Source of the DNA: Caldifarciminota bacterium UBA2202
GTDB lineage: Bacteria; Hydrothermota; 32-111
Assembly: GCA_002327905.1 (NCBI GenBank)
Contig: DCUY01000038.1
Span: 1 to 48,871, forward strand
Length of the DNA: 48,871 nucleotides
Reading direction: 5' to 3'
Under the pieces are notes generated by a model. The model was not told the origin of the DNA. It did not search any database and worked only from the letters and a program-made list of their open reading frames with translations. Shown in pieces: positions 27,783 through 34,571 of this stretch. The translations under genes and the position numbers were made by a program. The first letter of the stretch is position 1. Each line of letters opens with the position of its first letter.

Positions 27783-28373
27783 TCAATCTTTCCTTGGAGT
27801 GGAATTCATATTGTGCAATAATGAAATCAACTCTTCAGTGAATGTATATATTTTTTCACGCATGCTGACTGAATTCAGATCAGTATTTATTCGAATATTT
27901 TCAAAAGTAATGTTTCCGATCGGAGTAATGCCTAAGTGTGAAAAATAATGTTCAACTGATTTTATTATTTCCATGTTCTCAGCCTTGCCTGCCCCGGCTC
28001 TAATACTAATGGAAATAGCTCTTTTGTGTTTAGGGAAAGATGAACTGCCGTCAATAGTATCACAATAAGGGAGACTTCTGTCAAAGAATACTTTCAATTG
28101 CCCTGTTACTGATCCCCAATAGGAAGGAGTGGCAACAATGATCAAATCTGCAGTTTTTAGGATCTCATAAATAATCTTCACATCATCGATCTGCTTACAT
28201 TCTTTTGTCTCTTTGCATTCTTGGCAGCCCAAACAGTAATTTATCTTATAATCGGAAATATTTATTAAATCACATTCAAATTTGCTTTGCTTAAAATGAT
28301 CTGCAATCATCGTCAGCAAGGCATTTGTGCTTCCGTTCTTTCTGGCGCTTCCATTTAACATTACAATTTTCAT
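27783..28373 (-). CDS. Iron-sulfur flavoprotein (NADPH-dependent FMN reductase fold)
   Basis: The N-terminus MKIVMLNGSARKNGSTNALL is the FMN-phosphate loop of flavodoxin-like reductases, and ATPSYWGSVTGQLKVFFDR is the second FMN contact. A compact cysteine motif (Cys47, Cys50, Cys53, Cys59; CX2CX2CX5C) matches iron-sulfur flavoproteins of anaerobes, which bind a 4Fe-4S cluster and move electrons, often to O2 or H2O2. ATG 28373 follows AAGGA; a TTG 6 codons upstream is less likely. The product has 196 residues. Confidence 0.83.
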   Translation of the reverse strand: MKIVMLNGSARKNGSTNALLTMIADHFKQSKFECDLINISDYKINYCLGCQECKETKECKQIDDVKIIYEILKTADLIIVATPSYWGSVTGQLKVFFDRSLPYCDTIDGSSSFPKHKRAISISIRAGAGKAENMEIIKSVEHYFSHLGITPIGNITFENIRINTDLNSVSMREKIYTFTEELISLLHNMNSTPRKD

Positions 28374-28538
28374 TTTACATCCTTCTGCCAATAAAGGTAG
28401 CAGCAGTATTTTTTCTTATGAATATTAACAATTCAATTACCATATTTGACTTGTTGAAAATTGCTAACTTTCATTTAATCATTTTAGCATTATAAAGAAT
28501 TATTTCAATATGTTAAATTTGATTGTGTAACACTTTTA

Positions 28539-28567
28539 TTGACTAAAATAATATAAAAATATATAAT
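28539..28567 (+). promoter_or_regulatory. Promoter of the GNAT gene pair
   Basis: TTGACT (28539-28544), 17-nt spacer, perfect TATAAT (28562-28567). AAGGAG precedes ATG 28584. The 210-bp gap upstream, shared with the divergent flavoprotein gene, shows nothing else clear. Confidence 0.8.
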
Positions 28568-28583
28568 ATCTTAAGGAGAATTT

Positions 28584-29117
28584 ATGAATATGAAACACAG
28601 AAAAGTCGATTTAATCAAAGATAATGAAATTATTTTGAAATTTCATTGTGAAATCAATTATGAATGTGAAAACAAAGAGACTCGGAACACTTCTTTTCAA
28701 TCCTACTATAATAAATGGATCAGTATAAAATCCCAGACCAATGAGTTTCTGGGTAATTTCAAACAGAGTCTTTGCGATGCAAGAACATTAGCAGATATTA
28801 TAGAGGATGATGATTCAAATATTATTGCGTATATTTGGGTTAAATTTATAGATGTGAAAGGATATGAAATTGTGATAGCCGAAATCGAAGATTTGTATGT
28901 AGCGAAAGAGTTTCGTGGAAGAGGAATCAGCGTTTATTTGATGCAATATATTGAAAAATGGGCGTTTGAAAAAAAAGCCGACATACTTCGCTCAGGAACA
29001 GGAGCATCAAATCATAAATCAATTAAGATGCATGAGAATTTCGGCTTCAAACCCTACAGAATAGAATTTGAAAAAATAATCAGCAAAAACAAAAAGGATG
29101 ATACAAATGTTTGTTAA
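28584..29117 (+). CDS. GNAT-family acetyltransferase
   Basis: The 177-residue product has the GNAT core IEDLYVAKEFRGRGISVYLMQYIEKWA (acetyl-CoA loop RGRGIS) and a motif B SNHKSIKMHENFGFKP. The substrate is unknown. Clear ribosome binding site and promoter lie upstream. Its end overlaps the next acetyltransferase-like gene by 11 bp. Confidence 0.82.
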   Translation: MNMKHRKVDLIKDNEIILKFHCEINYECENKETRNTSFQSYYNKWISIKSQTNEFLGNFKQSLCDARTLADIIEDDDSNIIAYIWVKFIDVKGYEIVIAEIEDLYVAKEFRGRGISVYLMQYIEKWAFEKKADILRSGTGASNHKSIKMHENFGFKPYRIEFEKIISKNKKDDTNVC

Positions 29118-29922
29118 ATTGAAAGCAGAGAAATACGAAAAACTGAAAAGCTTTTTTAAGGGGCCGGAGTTCATACGGGCTTCTGCAGTGATATATTCAA
29201 ACAGGGACGGGGATGTTTTTGTTGATAATGAAGAGGAGCCGAACATTGCATTTGTGAACACTTCGAATTTTTCTTATTTGTCAGGCGGTTTATCATCTCT
29301 GAAAAAATCGGATGACTTCAAAACATTCTTCAATGATTTGTTTGAAAAAGACAAATCAACAAAAAAGCATGTTATAAAGATAGTCACTCCGGACAAAGAG
29401 TGGATAGCGCCTGTTATGGAAATAATAAAGGAAAAGGAACCGTATATTATGCCTTATCGCCAATATCAATGCAGAAAAGTCAAATTAAATTGGAGAGAAA
29501 TGCTTCCAAATAATTATGAGGTCAGAGAGATTGACAATAAATTTCTTGAAGATGTTCCCTTGGAACTTGCAAAGGATATTGAAGGGCTCATTGAAAAGAC
29601 TCAATGGAATTCAAAGGAAAAGTTCATTGCACACTATGGCGGTATCTGCTTGTTTGATAAAGATAAACTTATCAGCCATTCATTCATGTTCTATAATAAA
29701 GGGGATGATTCGTACGAATTGTCAATAGCGACAGACAAGGAATACAGATTAAGAGGGTTCGGGTCAATAACAACAGCCGCATGCGCGGAGCTTGCTTTAA
29801 AAAGAGCATCTATAGTGCGGTGGACATGCAAAGCGCAGAATGAAGGGTCAGTGAAGACAGCATTGAAAGCAGGTTTTGAGCTTGTTAAAGAGAATGATAC
29901 AGTATTTGTCAATTTGAGATAG
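29107..29922 (+). CDS. GNAT-like acetyltransferase (PF12746-like)
   Basis: The C-terminal half is GNAT-like: YELSIATDKEYRLRGFGSITTAACAELALKR, then VRWTCKAQNEGSVKTALKAGFE. The N-terminal half (FKGPEFIRASAVIYSNRDGDVFVDNEE) resembles the FemABX-like half of GNAT_acetyltransf proteins. The substrate is unknown. ATG 29107 is preferred because AAGGA lies 8 nt before it; an ATG at 29098 overlaps that site. Confidence 0.72.
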   Translation: MFVKLKAEKYEKLKSFFKGPEFIRASAVIYSNRDGDVFVDNEEEPNIAFVNTSNFSYLSGGLSSLKKSDDFKTFFNDLFEKDKSTKKHVIKIVTPDKEWIAPVMEIIKEKEPYIMPYRQYQCRKVKLNWREMLPNNYEVREIDNKFLEDVPLELAKDIEGLIEKTQWNSKEKFIAHYGGICLFDKDKLISHSFMFYNKGDDSYELSIATDKEYRLRGFGSITTAACAELALKRASIVRWTCKAQNEGSVKTALKAGFELVKENDTVFVNLR

Positions 29923-29951
29923 AATCAATTCAGGTTTCTTAAGAAAAGCGC

Positions 29952-29979
29952 TTGACATTATATTGTCGTGGGATAGAAT
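29952..29979 (+). promoter_or_regulatory. Promoter of the small secreted protein / HNH cassette
   Basis: TTGACA (29952-29957), 16-nt spacer, TAGAAT (29974-29979). A GGAGG site precedes ATG 30009. The transcript could run on through the HNH cassette, since the next gaps are only 12 bp and then overlaps. Confidence 0.78.
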
Positions 29980-30008
29980 AAAAGCAGATTATAAAAGACG
30001 GAGGATAT

Positions 30009-30323
30009 ATGAATAGACTGATCTCCTGCATTCTTATCATTACAATGATTTATGTTGTCGGTTTCTGCGAATCCGGCCTGTTTGAGAATGTTGAGAAGAA
30101 TAATGCCGCACAATCATCAGTCGGCAAGAAGCCTGTGTGCTGTATTGAAGTAAATTCATGGTCAAATGACATAAATATATTAAAAGACAACATCGCATTC
30201 GGATTCTGCGCAGGTTATATAGGGGACGGTGTATCATTTTTATCACGATTTATTAGAAAATTAATCAGCTATGAATTATCAAGAAACTTGACACAGATAG
30301 GAGTAAGAGTAAAATACTTATAA
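30009..30323 (+). CDS. Small secreted protein containing a dispersed repeat
   Basis: The 104-residue product has a signal peptide (MNRLISCILIITMIYVVGF). The region up to about residue 71 has beta-strand-like sequence. Codons 72-80 are exactly the 28-bp dispersed repeat (GDGVSFLSR). The remainder (YELSRNLTQIGVRVKYL) resembles the end of a beta-barrel. The repeat keeps the frame, but the short length suggests a gene whose middle was lost or replaced by recombination at the repeat. Function unknown. Confidence 0.5.
   Translation: MNRLISCILIITMIYVVGFCESGLFENVEKNNAAQSSVGKKPVCCIEVNSWSNDINILKDNIAFGFCAGYIGDGVSFLSRFIRKLISYELSRNLTQIGVRVKYL
30222..30249 (+). repeat. Dispersed 28-bp repeat, copy 1 (inside a gene)
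   Basis: Starts GGGGACGGTGTATC and ends TTATCACGAT. It is identical over 28 bp to copies at 32831-32858 and 48831-48858; the flanks do not match. The GGGACGGT core also occurs in reverse at 43060-43068. Confidence 0.9.
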
Positions 30324-30335
30324 GGAGAAAATATT

Positions 30336-30974
30336 ATGATTCATAAAATAGAATCCGCTAATTCAACTTGGAAGGAATTCGTCTACAAAAATGTTGTTGA
30401 ATTCTGCAACGAAAAAGAGTCCAGAACTTTTACTTTGAAAGATTTCACAAAAAACAGATTAGAATTATTTCAGAAATTCCGTCCGGACAATCAACATGTT
30501 GAAGCTAAAATCCGCCAACAATTACAATTCTTGCGGGATGAAGGGAAGATATCATTTTTGGACAACTCAGGTCATTATACCCTAAGAGGAATATATCTAT
30601 TAGAACCAGAGAAAGAAGAAACAAAAACAATTGATTTGAGAATGGAAAAGCCGGAGATAAGAGAATACTTGGTGGAAACTTATGTCAGAAAAGTGAAATG
30701 GGCTGAGCAGTGCAGAAAAATTATGGGTGATTGTTGCATCTATCACAAATGCGATAATACATTTTATCGGGAAGATGGAACTAAATATATAGAAATACAT
30801 CATATCATTCCTTTGTGTGATAATGGTGAAGATGGATTATGGAACCTATCTCCTTTGTGTGCTCATCATCATAAGATGTCGCATTTTAGCGATAAAAAAA
30901 CTAAAGAAAATATGCGAAAATATCTTTTAAGCAGAGTAACCGAGATTGTTGGAGCTAAGCAAAAATATGACTAA
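30336..30974 (+). CDS. HNH endonuclease with N-terminal DRP-type winged helix
   Basis: The 212-residue protein has an N-terminal domain (about 28-90) with FRPDNQHVEAKIRQQLQFLRD and GHYTLRG, resembling the Dam-replacing-protein HTH found at the C-terminus of DpnI. The C-terminal HNH nuclease of McrA type has EIHHIIPL (His155, His156), Asn170, and LCAHHHKMSH, with His178 where a Cys is usual. Upstream cysteines (133/134, 139) may help bind zinc. Predicted role: sequence- or modification-specific DNA cleavage, plausibly restriction of modified DNA. AAGGAG precedes the ATG. It overlaps the next gene by 8 bp. Confidence 0.78.
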   Translation: MIHKIESANSTWKEFVYKNVVEFCNEKESRTFTLKDFTKNRLELFQKFRPDNQHVEAKIRQQLQFLRDEGKISFLDNSGHYTLRGIYLLEPEKEETKTIDLRMEKPEIREYLVETYVRKVKWAEQCRKIMGDCCIYHKCDNTFYREDGTKYIEIHHIIPLCDNGEDGLWNLSPLCAHHHKMSHFSDKKTKENMRKYLLSRVTEIVGAKQKYD

Positions 30975-31299
30975 CAAAAGTGCGATTAATCAAGAACCTG
31001 TTTTTAGAAAGGACTTTCCAAATTCATTGAGTGATCAAAAATTTCATAGAATCTTAAAAGATGAAAATAATGTTGGATTGGTTTTGTTTTATCGAGAACA
31101 TCTTGTGGGAAGATATTTTACAAAAGATGAGTTTGTTCTGGAAGATATTTATAATTATAATCAAGCACTAAAAATCAAATATCCTAACAATAATTTTATT
31201 AATGAAAAAATAAGACAGCAAATGCAATTTCTAAGAGATAATGGATATATAGAATTTATTGGGAAAGGTCATTATAAAATCAAAAGTGAGGTTTTATGA
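30967..31299 (+). CDS. Stand-alone DRP-type winged-helix protein
   Basis: The 110-residue protein repeats the winged-helix pattern of the preceding HNH protein: KYPNNNFINEKIRQQMQFLRDNGYIEFIGKGHYKI aligns with the nuclease's N-terminal domain at the KIRQQ-x-QFLRD and GHY blocks. The first 50 residues (FPNSLSDQKFHRILKDENNVGLVLFYREH) are different and contain no known catalytic motif. It may be a DNA-recognition partner of the HNH protein. ATG 30967 overlaps the nuclease stop (ATGACTAA), and the stop overlaps the zinc-ribbon gene by 4 bp. The PNNN to GHYKI span is long but clear. Confidence 0.68.
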   Translation: MTNKSAINQEPVFRKDFPNSLSDQKFHRILKDENNVGLVLFYREHLVGRYFTKDEFVLEDIYNYNQALKIKYPNNNFINEKIRQQMQFLRDNGYIEFIGKGHYKIKSEVL

Positions 31300-31493
31300 C
31301 AATATCAAAATGTAGGCGTTGCAGATGTCCAACTTTTTTTATTTATGAAATGATTGTTCATGAATCAGAAACAGCAGAGGATAATAAACAATTGTATGTA
31401 TATAGAGTTGAGAAACACAAAATATACAAAATTGTCTGCAAAAAATGCAAAAAAGAATATACTGAAGAAGATTATTCTGTGATAAATTTCTAA
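31296..31493 (+). CDS. Small zinc-ribbon protein
   Basis: The 65-residue protein has CRRCRC at residues 6-11 and CKKC at 48-51, a split zinc-ribbon layout, with a charged tail. It is translationally coupled to the winged-helix protein (ATGA overlap), so it probably belongs to the same cassette as a nucleic-acid binding or structural partner. Family unknown. Confidence 0.6.
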   Translation: MTISKCRRCRCPTFFIYEMIVHESETAEDNKQLYVYRVEKHKIYKIVCKKCKKEYTEEDYSVINF

Positions 31494-31502
31494 TTTTCAA
31501 AA

Positions 31503-31566
31503 GCGACTAAAATGCAGTGTGTTGCAAAATAGTCGCGACTAATTTGAAGTGCATTGCAAAATAGTC
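31503..31566. repeat. Two adjacent 32-bp repeats with a central palindrome
   Basis: Units 31503-31534 and 31535-31566 match at 27 of 32 positions. Each begins GCGACTAA and ends TTGCAAAATAGTC. Their junction forms the perfect 12-bp palindrome TAGTCGCGACTA (31530-31541). The second unit ends directly before the -35 box of the DUF4143 gene, so it may be an operator. Confidence 0.88.
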
Positions 31567-31594
31567 TTGACTTTAAATCATTATTGATTACAAT
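31567..31594 (+). promoter_or_regulatory. Promoter of the DUF4143 ATPase gene, leaderless
   Basis: TTGACT (31567-31572), 16-nt spacer, TACAAT (31589-31594). ATG 31601 is 6 nt after the -10 box, so transcription would begin at or next to the start codon. No Shine-Dalgarno sequence is visible. Confidence 0.68.
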
Positions 31595-31600
31595 ATTCTT

Positions 31601-32815
31601 ATGGAAATGGAAAGGAAAATATACAGAAAAGCTTGGCATAAACTCGTTGGTGATTCCAAGCCGATTTTTGTAATTGGTCCTCGACAGTGCGGAAAAACAA
31701 CTCTTGCTTTTCAGATTGCCAAGGAATATAGATCATTCAGTTACCTCAATTATGATGTCGAGAGTGAAATATTATTGAAATATCCGTTTTTCTATGAAAA
31801 GAAAAAACGGGAAGGTTTTTCGAAGCCTCTTGTAATCCTTGATGAAATTCATAAATTCCGAAATTGGAAGGCATATATAAAGAAAGTTTATGACAGGGAT
31901 CACAATGATTATGATTTTCTTGTCACCGGAAGCGGGAGACTGGATTATTATCAGCGAGGGGGGGATTCACTGATTGGAAGATACGAAAAAACATTCATGT
32001 TTCCATTGTCTTTATCAGAGTTTTCTTCACAAAATGGCATAGAAGCATTTTTGAAGAATCCTCTCTCATTAAATATGAAATCGCATAGCAAACAAACATT
32101 CTCTCTGATGAATGATCTTATGAACTATTCCCCATTCCCGGAGCCTTTTTTTAAAGCATCCAAATCGTTTTATAGGAGATGGGTCGATTCATCTTTTACA
32201 AGAGTTATAAAACAGGACATACAGGACAGTGGAGGAATTTCTGACATCAACAAATTAATGGCACTAATCAAAATTCTACCCGAGTATGTCGGTTCAACTG
32301 CGAACTATTCCAATATTGCCGGAGTTCTTTTGGTATCACCGAATACGGCTAAGAGGTGGCTTGATGTACTTGAAGCTTTTCACATAATGTTTTCGATAAT
32401 GCCCTACACGAAACTTTCGAGGGCAATCATAAAAGAAAGGAAGTATTATTTTTATAACTATGCCGTATTGAAAGATGAAGGAAAATTGTTCGAAAACTTC
32501 ATCGCTTTCGAACTTTTCAGATTGGTGAAGTACTGGAATATGCTTGGTGAAACTGAATTTGAATTGAGATACATCCGCAACAAAGACAATGAGGAGATTG
32601 ATTTCGTCATACTGAGCGAGGGGAAGCCATTCTTAATACTTGAGGCAAAAGTTGGAGATTCGAATCCTACGAAAAGTGTCTTTAAATTTCAGAACATTTT
32701 GAATGTTCCTGCCGTCATGCTAACAAAATCGGCAAATGTTGAGAATTTAATAAAGAATGATAAGAACAAAATACTTGTAATATCCGCAGATAGATACATT
32801 TCCAGCCTTAGCTAA
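31601..32815 (+). CDS. DUF4143-type AAA+ ATPase with PD-(D/E)xK-like C-terminus
   Basis: The 404-residue product has Walker A GPRQCGKTT (about 26-34), Walker B VILDEIHKF (78-86), the sensor TGSGRLDYY, the FPLSLSEF block typical of this family, a winged-helix middle (SPNTAKRWLDVLEAF) and a C-terminal nuclease-fold domain (Asp334 in EEIDFVIL, Glu348 and Lys350 in LILEAK). The family is widespread, often multi-copy and often found in accessory DNA; its role is unknown, with toxin-like or mobile functions suggested. It is complete. It lies between the 32-bp repeats and the composite repeat region. Confidence 0.83.
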   Translation: MEMERKIYRKAWHKLVGDSKPIFVIGPRQCGKTTLAFQIAKEYRSFSYLNYDVESEILLKYPFFYEKKKREGFSKPLVILDEIHKFRNWKAYIKKVYDRDHNDYDFLVTGSGRLDYYQRGGDSLIGRYEKTFMFPLSLSEFSSQNGIEAFLKNPLSLNMKSHSKQTFSLMNDLMNYSPFPEPFFKASKSFYRRWVDSSFTRVIKQDIQDSGGISDINKLMALIKILPEYVGSTANYSNIAGVLLVSPNTAKRWLDVLEAFHIMFSIMPYTKLSRAIIKERKYYFYNYAVLKDEGKLFENFIAFELFRLVKYWNMLGETEFELRYIRNKDNEEIDFVILSEGKPFLILEAKVGDSNPTKSVFKFQNILNVPAVMLTKSANVENLIKNDKNKILVISADRYISSLS

Positions 32816-32830
32816 TATTGATCTTTAGAA

Positions 32831-32858
32831 GGGGACGGTGTATCATTTTTATCACGAT
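32831..32858 (+). repeat. Dispersed 28-bp repeat, copy 2
   Basis: Identical over 28 bp to the copies at 30222-30249 and 48831-48858. It begins 15 bp after the DUF4143 stop. At this copy, ATTTTTATC (32845-32853) and GATAAAAAT (32856-32864) form a 9-bp inverted repeat with a 2-nt gap, which the other copies lack. Confidence 0.9.
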
Positions 32859-33365
32859 AAAAATATCACTAGTCACGAGTCACACATCCATTATCCGAAA
32901 AAAAGAAAAGAGATTGCCGCGCTTCGCTCGCAATGACCGACAAAATTGGTAAGATGGTACGCTGGTGAGCTGGTGATAAAGACGCCGTGAGCCGTGGGCA
33001 GTGAGCAAAAAAATACAGTTAATAGTTTATAGTTGATGGTTGAGATTGAAGGCGAGGAAAAAAAAGACAAAGACAAAAGAAATGAAAGAAGCATAGAGAT
33101 TGCTTCTTCGAAGACTCATCGCAATGACCGGATTTATTGATAGATCCTTCACAATAGAGATAACCACTGCGTAGTTCAAGATGACACAAGTCAGTGATAG
33201 ATTTTTCAGGATAGATTAAGTGCGGTGGACTTCAGAATGACAGAGTTGAGAGTTGATAGATTCTTCACGAGAACAGTGAATAGAGGCGTTCGGAATGATG
33301 TGCGCTGTGAAAACACTATAAGAAGCGGCGTCGCAAACTTCAGAATAGCTGATTTTGTTGAGCAA
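32859..33365. repeat. Non-coding region of degenerate palindromic and word-like repeats
   Basis: No credible gene is present in this 0.5 kb stretch. Units at 32910-32939 and 33096-33130 begin GAGATTGC and end TCGCAATGACCG. Three further units with a similar outer pattern begin near 33137, 33194 and 33253 with (T/G)TGATAGATnnTTCA and end near 33187, 33243 and 33300 with TTCnnnATGA, at a 57-59 bp period. Between them lie short near-duplications such as GGTGAGCTGGTGA, CCGTGAGCCGTGGGCAGTGAGC-like words, and AGTTAATAGTTTATAGTTGA. Short open frames here are shadows. Confidence 0.75.
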
Positions 33366-34571
33366 TTATCTTTTAGGTTTGCCGAAGAGGGATGCGCGGA
33401 TAAATACTATATTTATGAAGTATGTGCGCTCCGGCGCATACAAATCTTCTTCAGCATCAAATTGCGAGAGTATGTTCCTCACTCCGAATGTTATTCTTTT
33501 GGAATTGTCTCCGAGCGAGACAGAGGGTGAGATTATATGCGACAGTCCTTCTTCTAATCCGTACATTTTATATGAAGCCATCAATCTTAATTCCCTGTTC
33601 TCATAAAAAGCAAAGAATCTCATGAAACTGTATTTGGAGATTTCATTCTTTGACATTTTGACGGCTATGTCATAAGCCAGTCTTTTTATCATTCCGGAAT
33701 AACTTACATTAAGACCGTAATACAAGGAACTCATATCACCGTACGCTTCAGCGCTGTCAATGTTGGAATAGACTTCCGCCTCTGCTTTAAGTGAAAAGTA
33801 TTTGACTGAAAGGGATCCGAAATAACGGGTTGAAATTCTCTGATTCTCAGCAATCGTCTGCATTGAAGAGAAGAGAGCTTCATCCTTTAAAAGAAGCGTT
33901 CTTTCCGCATCAACTAAGAGTTCAAATCCGAAATCCGATTTCTCTGCCGGCCTAATATGAAGGAATGGAAATATATTTCTCGAATAGAAGAGTCCGTATC
34001 TGATATTCTCCTTCTCAATAAAGAATCCGATATGAGAGCTCAGCGGTTTGTCTGTTCTCTGCCATTTTGATATTATTCCCCAGTCGAAATCTTCACTGTG
34101 ATTTTCATAGGAAAACTCAGACATATTATTGAACAGGAACTTTTCAGGGAAATATACGGATGAAACAGATGCTTTGAAGACTGCCATGCCTATATTCGAC
34201 AAATAGTTGAATTTCGGTATTATATGCGAACCTGAGGATGAATCGGATGCATGAAGAAGATTAAGAGAGTAAGATATTCTTCCGTTTAGTCCTTTGAATT
34301 CATGACGGGTATAATCCGCCTCTATAAATCTTCTCTCTTCAAATCCAAAGAGAACTATTGATTTTAAGTATGACAGACCATCGAGAAATGAGGAATAGAG
34401 CGATAAATCCCTGTTTGTAGTCGCGCCTATCTCAATGAATGAATATTCAGGATAATAAATTTCAGTGGGTTTCGGAAGTTCTGAAATGTCAGGAATCTTC
34501 GGTTCAAAGATGGAGTCTCCAATCAAATTCAAAGAGAGCAGAAGAATCAGAACAGCAATTGCTTTATGCAT
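33366..34571 (-). CDS. Secreted, beta-barrel-like outer-membrane protein
   Basis: A signal peptide (MHKAIAVLILLLSLNLIGDS) is followed by a 380-residue region of alternating polar/aromatic beta-strands (RISYSLNLLHASD, RYFGSLSVKYFSLKAEAEVY, LMASYKMYGLEEGL) with strands spaced like a porin-type barrel. No named family is recognised, and the last residues (FGKPKR) are basic rather than the usual terminal aromatic. The start follows GAGG and overlaps mtnA by 25 bp, so it belongs to the minus-strand operon. Its 3' end runs into the repeat region. Confidence 0.6.
   Translation of the reverse strand: MHKAIAVLILLLSLNLIGDSIFEPKIPDISELPKPTEIYYPEYSFIEIGATTNRDLSLYSSFLDGLSYLKSIVLFGFEERRFIEADYTRHEFKGLNGRISYSLNLLHASDSSSGSHIIPKFNYLSNIGMAVFKASVSSVYFPEKFLFNNMSEFSYENHSEDFDWGIISKWQRTDKPLSSHIGFFIEKENIRYGLFYSRNIFPFLHIRPAEKSDFGFELLVDAERTLLLKDEALFSSMQTIAENQRISTRYFGSLSVKYFSLKAEAEVYSNIDSAEAYGDMSSLYYGLNVSYSGMIKRLAYDIAVKMSKNEISKYSFMRFFAFYENRELRLMASYKMYGLEEGLSHIISPSVSLGDNSKRITFGVRNILSQFDAEEDLYAPERTYFINIVFIRASLFGKPKR

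Noticed and set aside
31503..31566. CRISPR-like repeat
   Set aside because: The two 32-bp units are directly adjacent with no spacer, and no cas gene is present.
33225..33606. Plus-strand frames in and after the repeat region
   Set aside because: They run from degenerate repeats into the antisense of the beta-barrel gene, with no start signals and no recognisable sequence.
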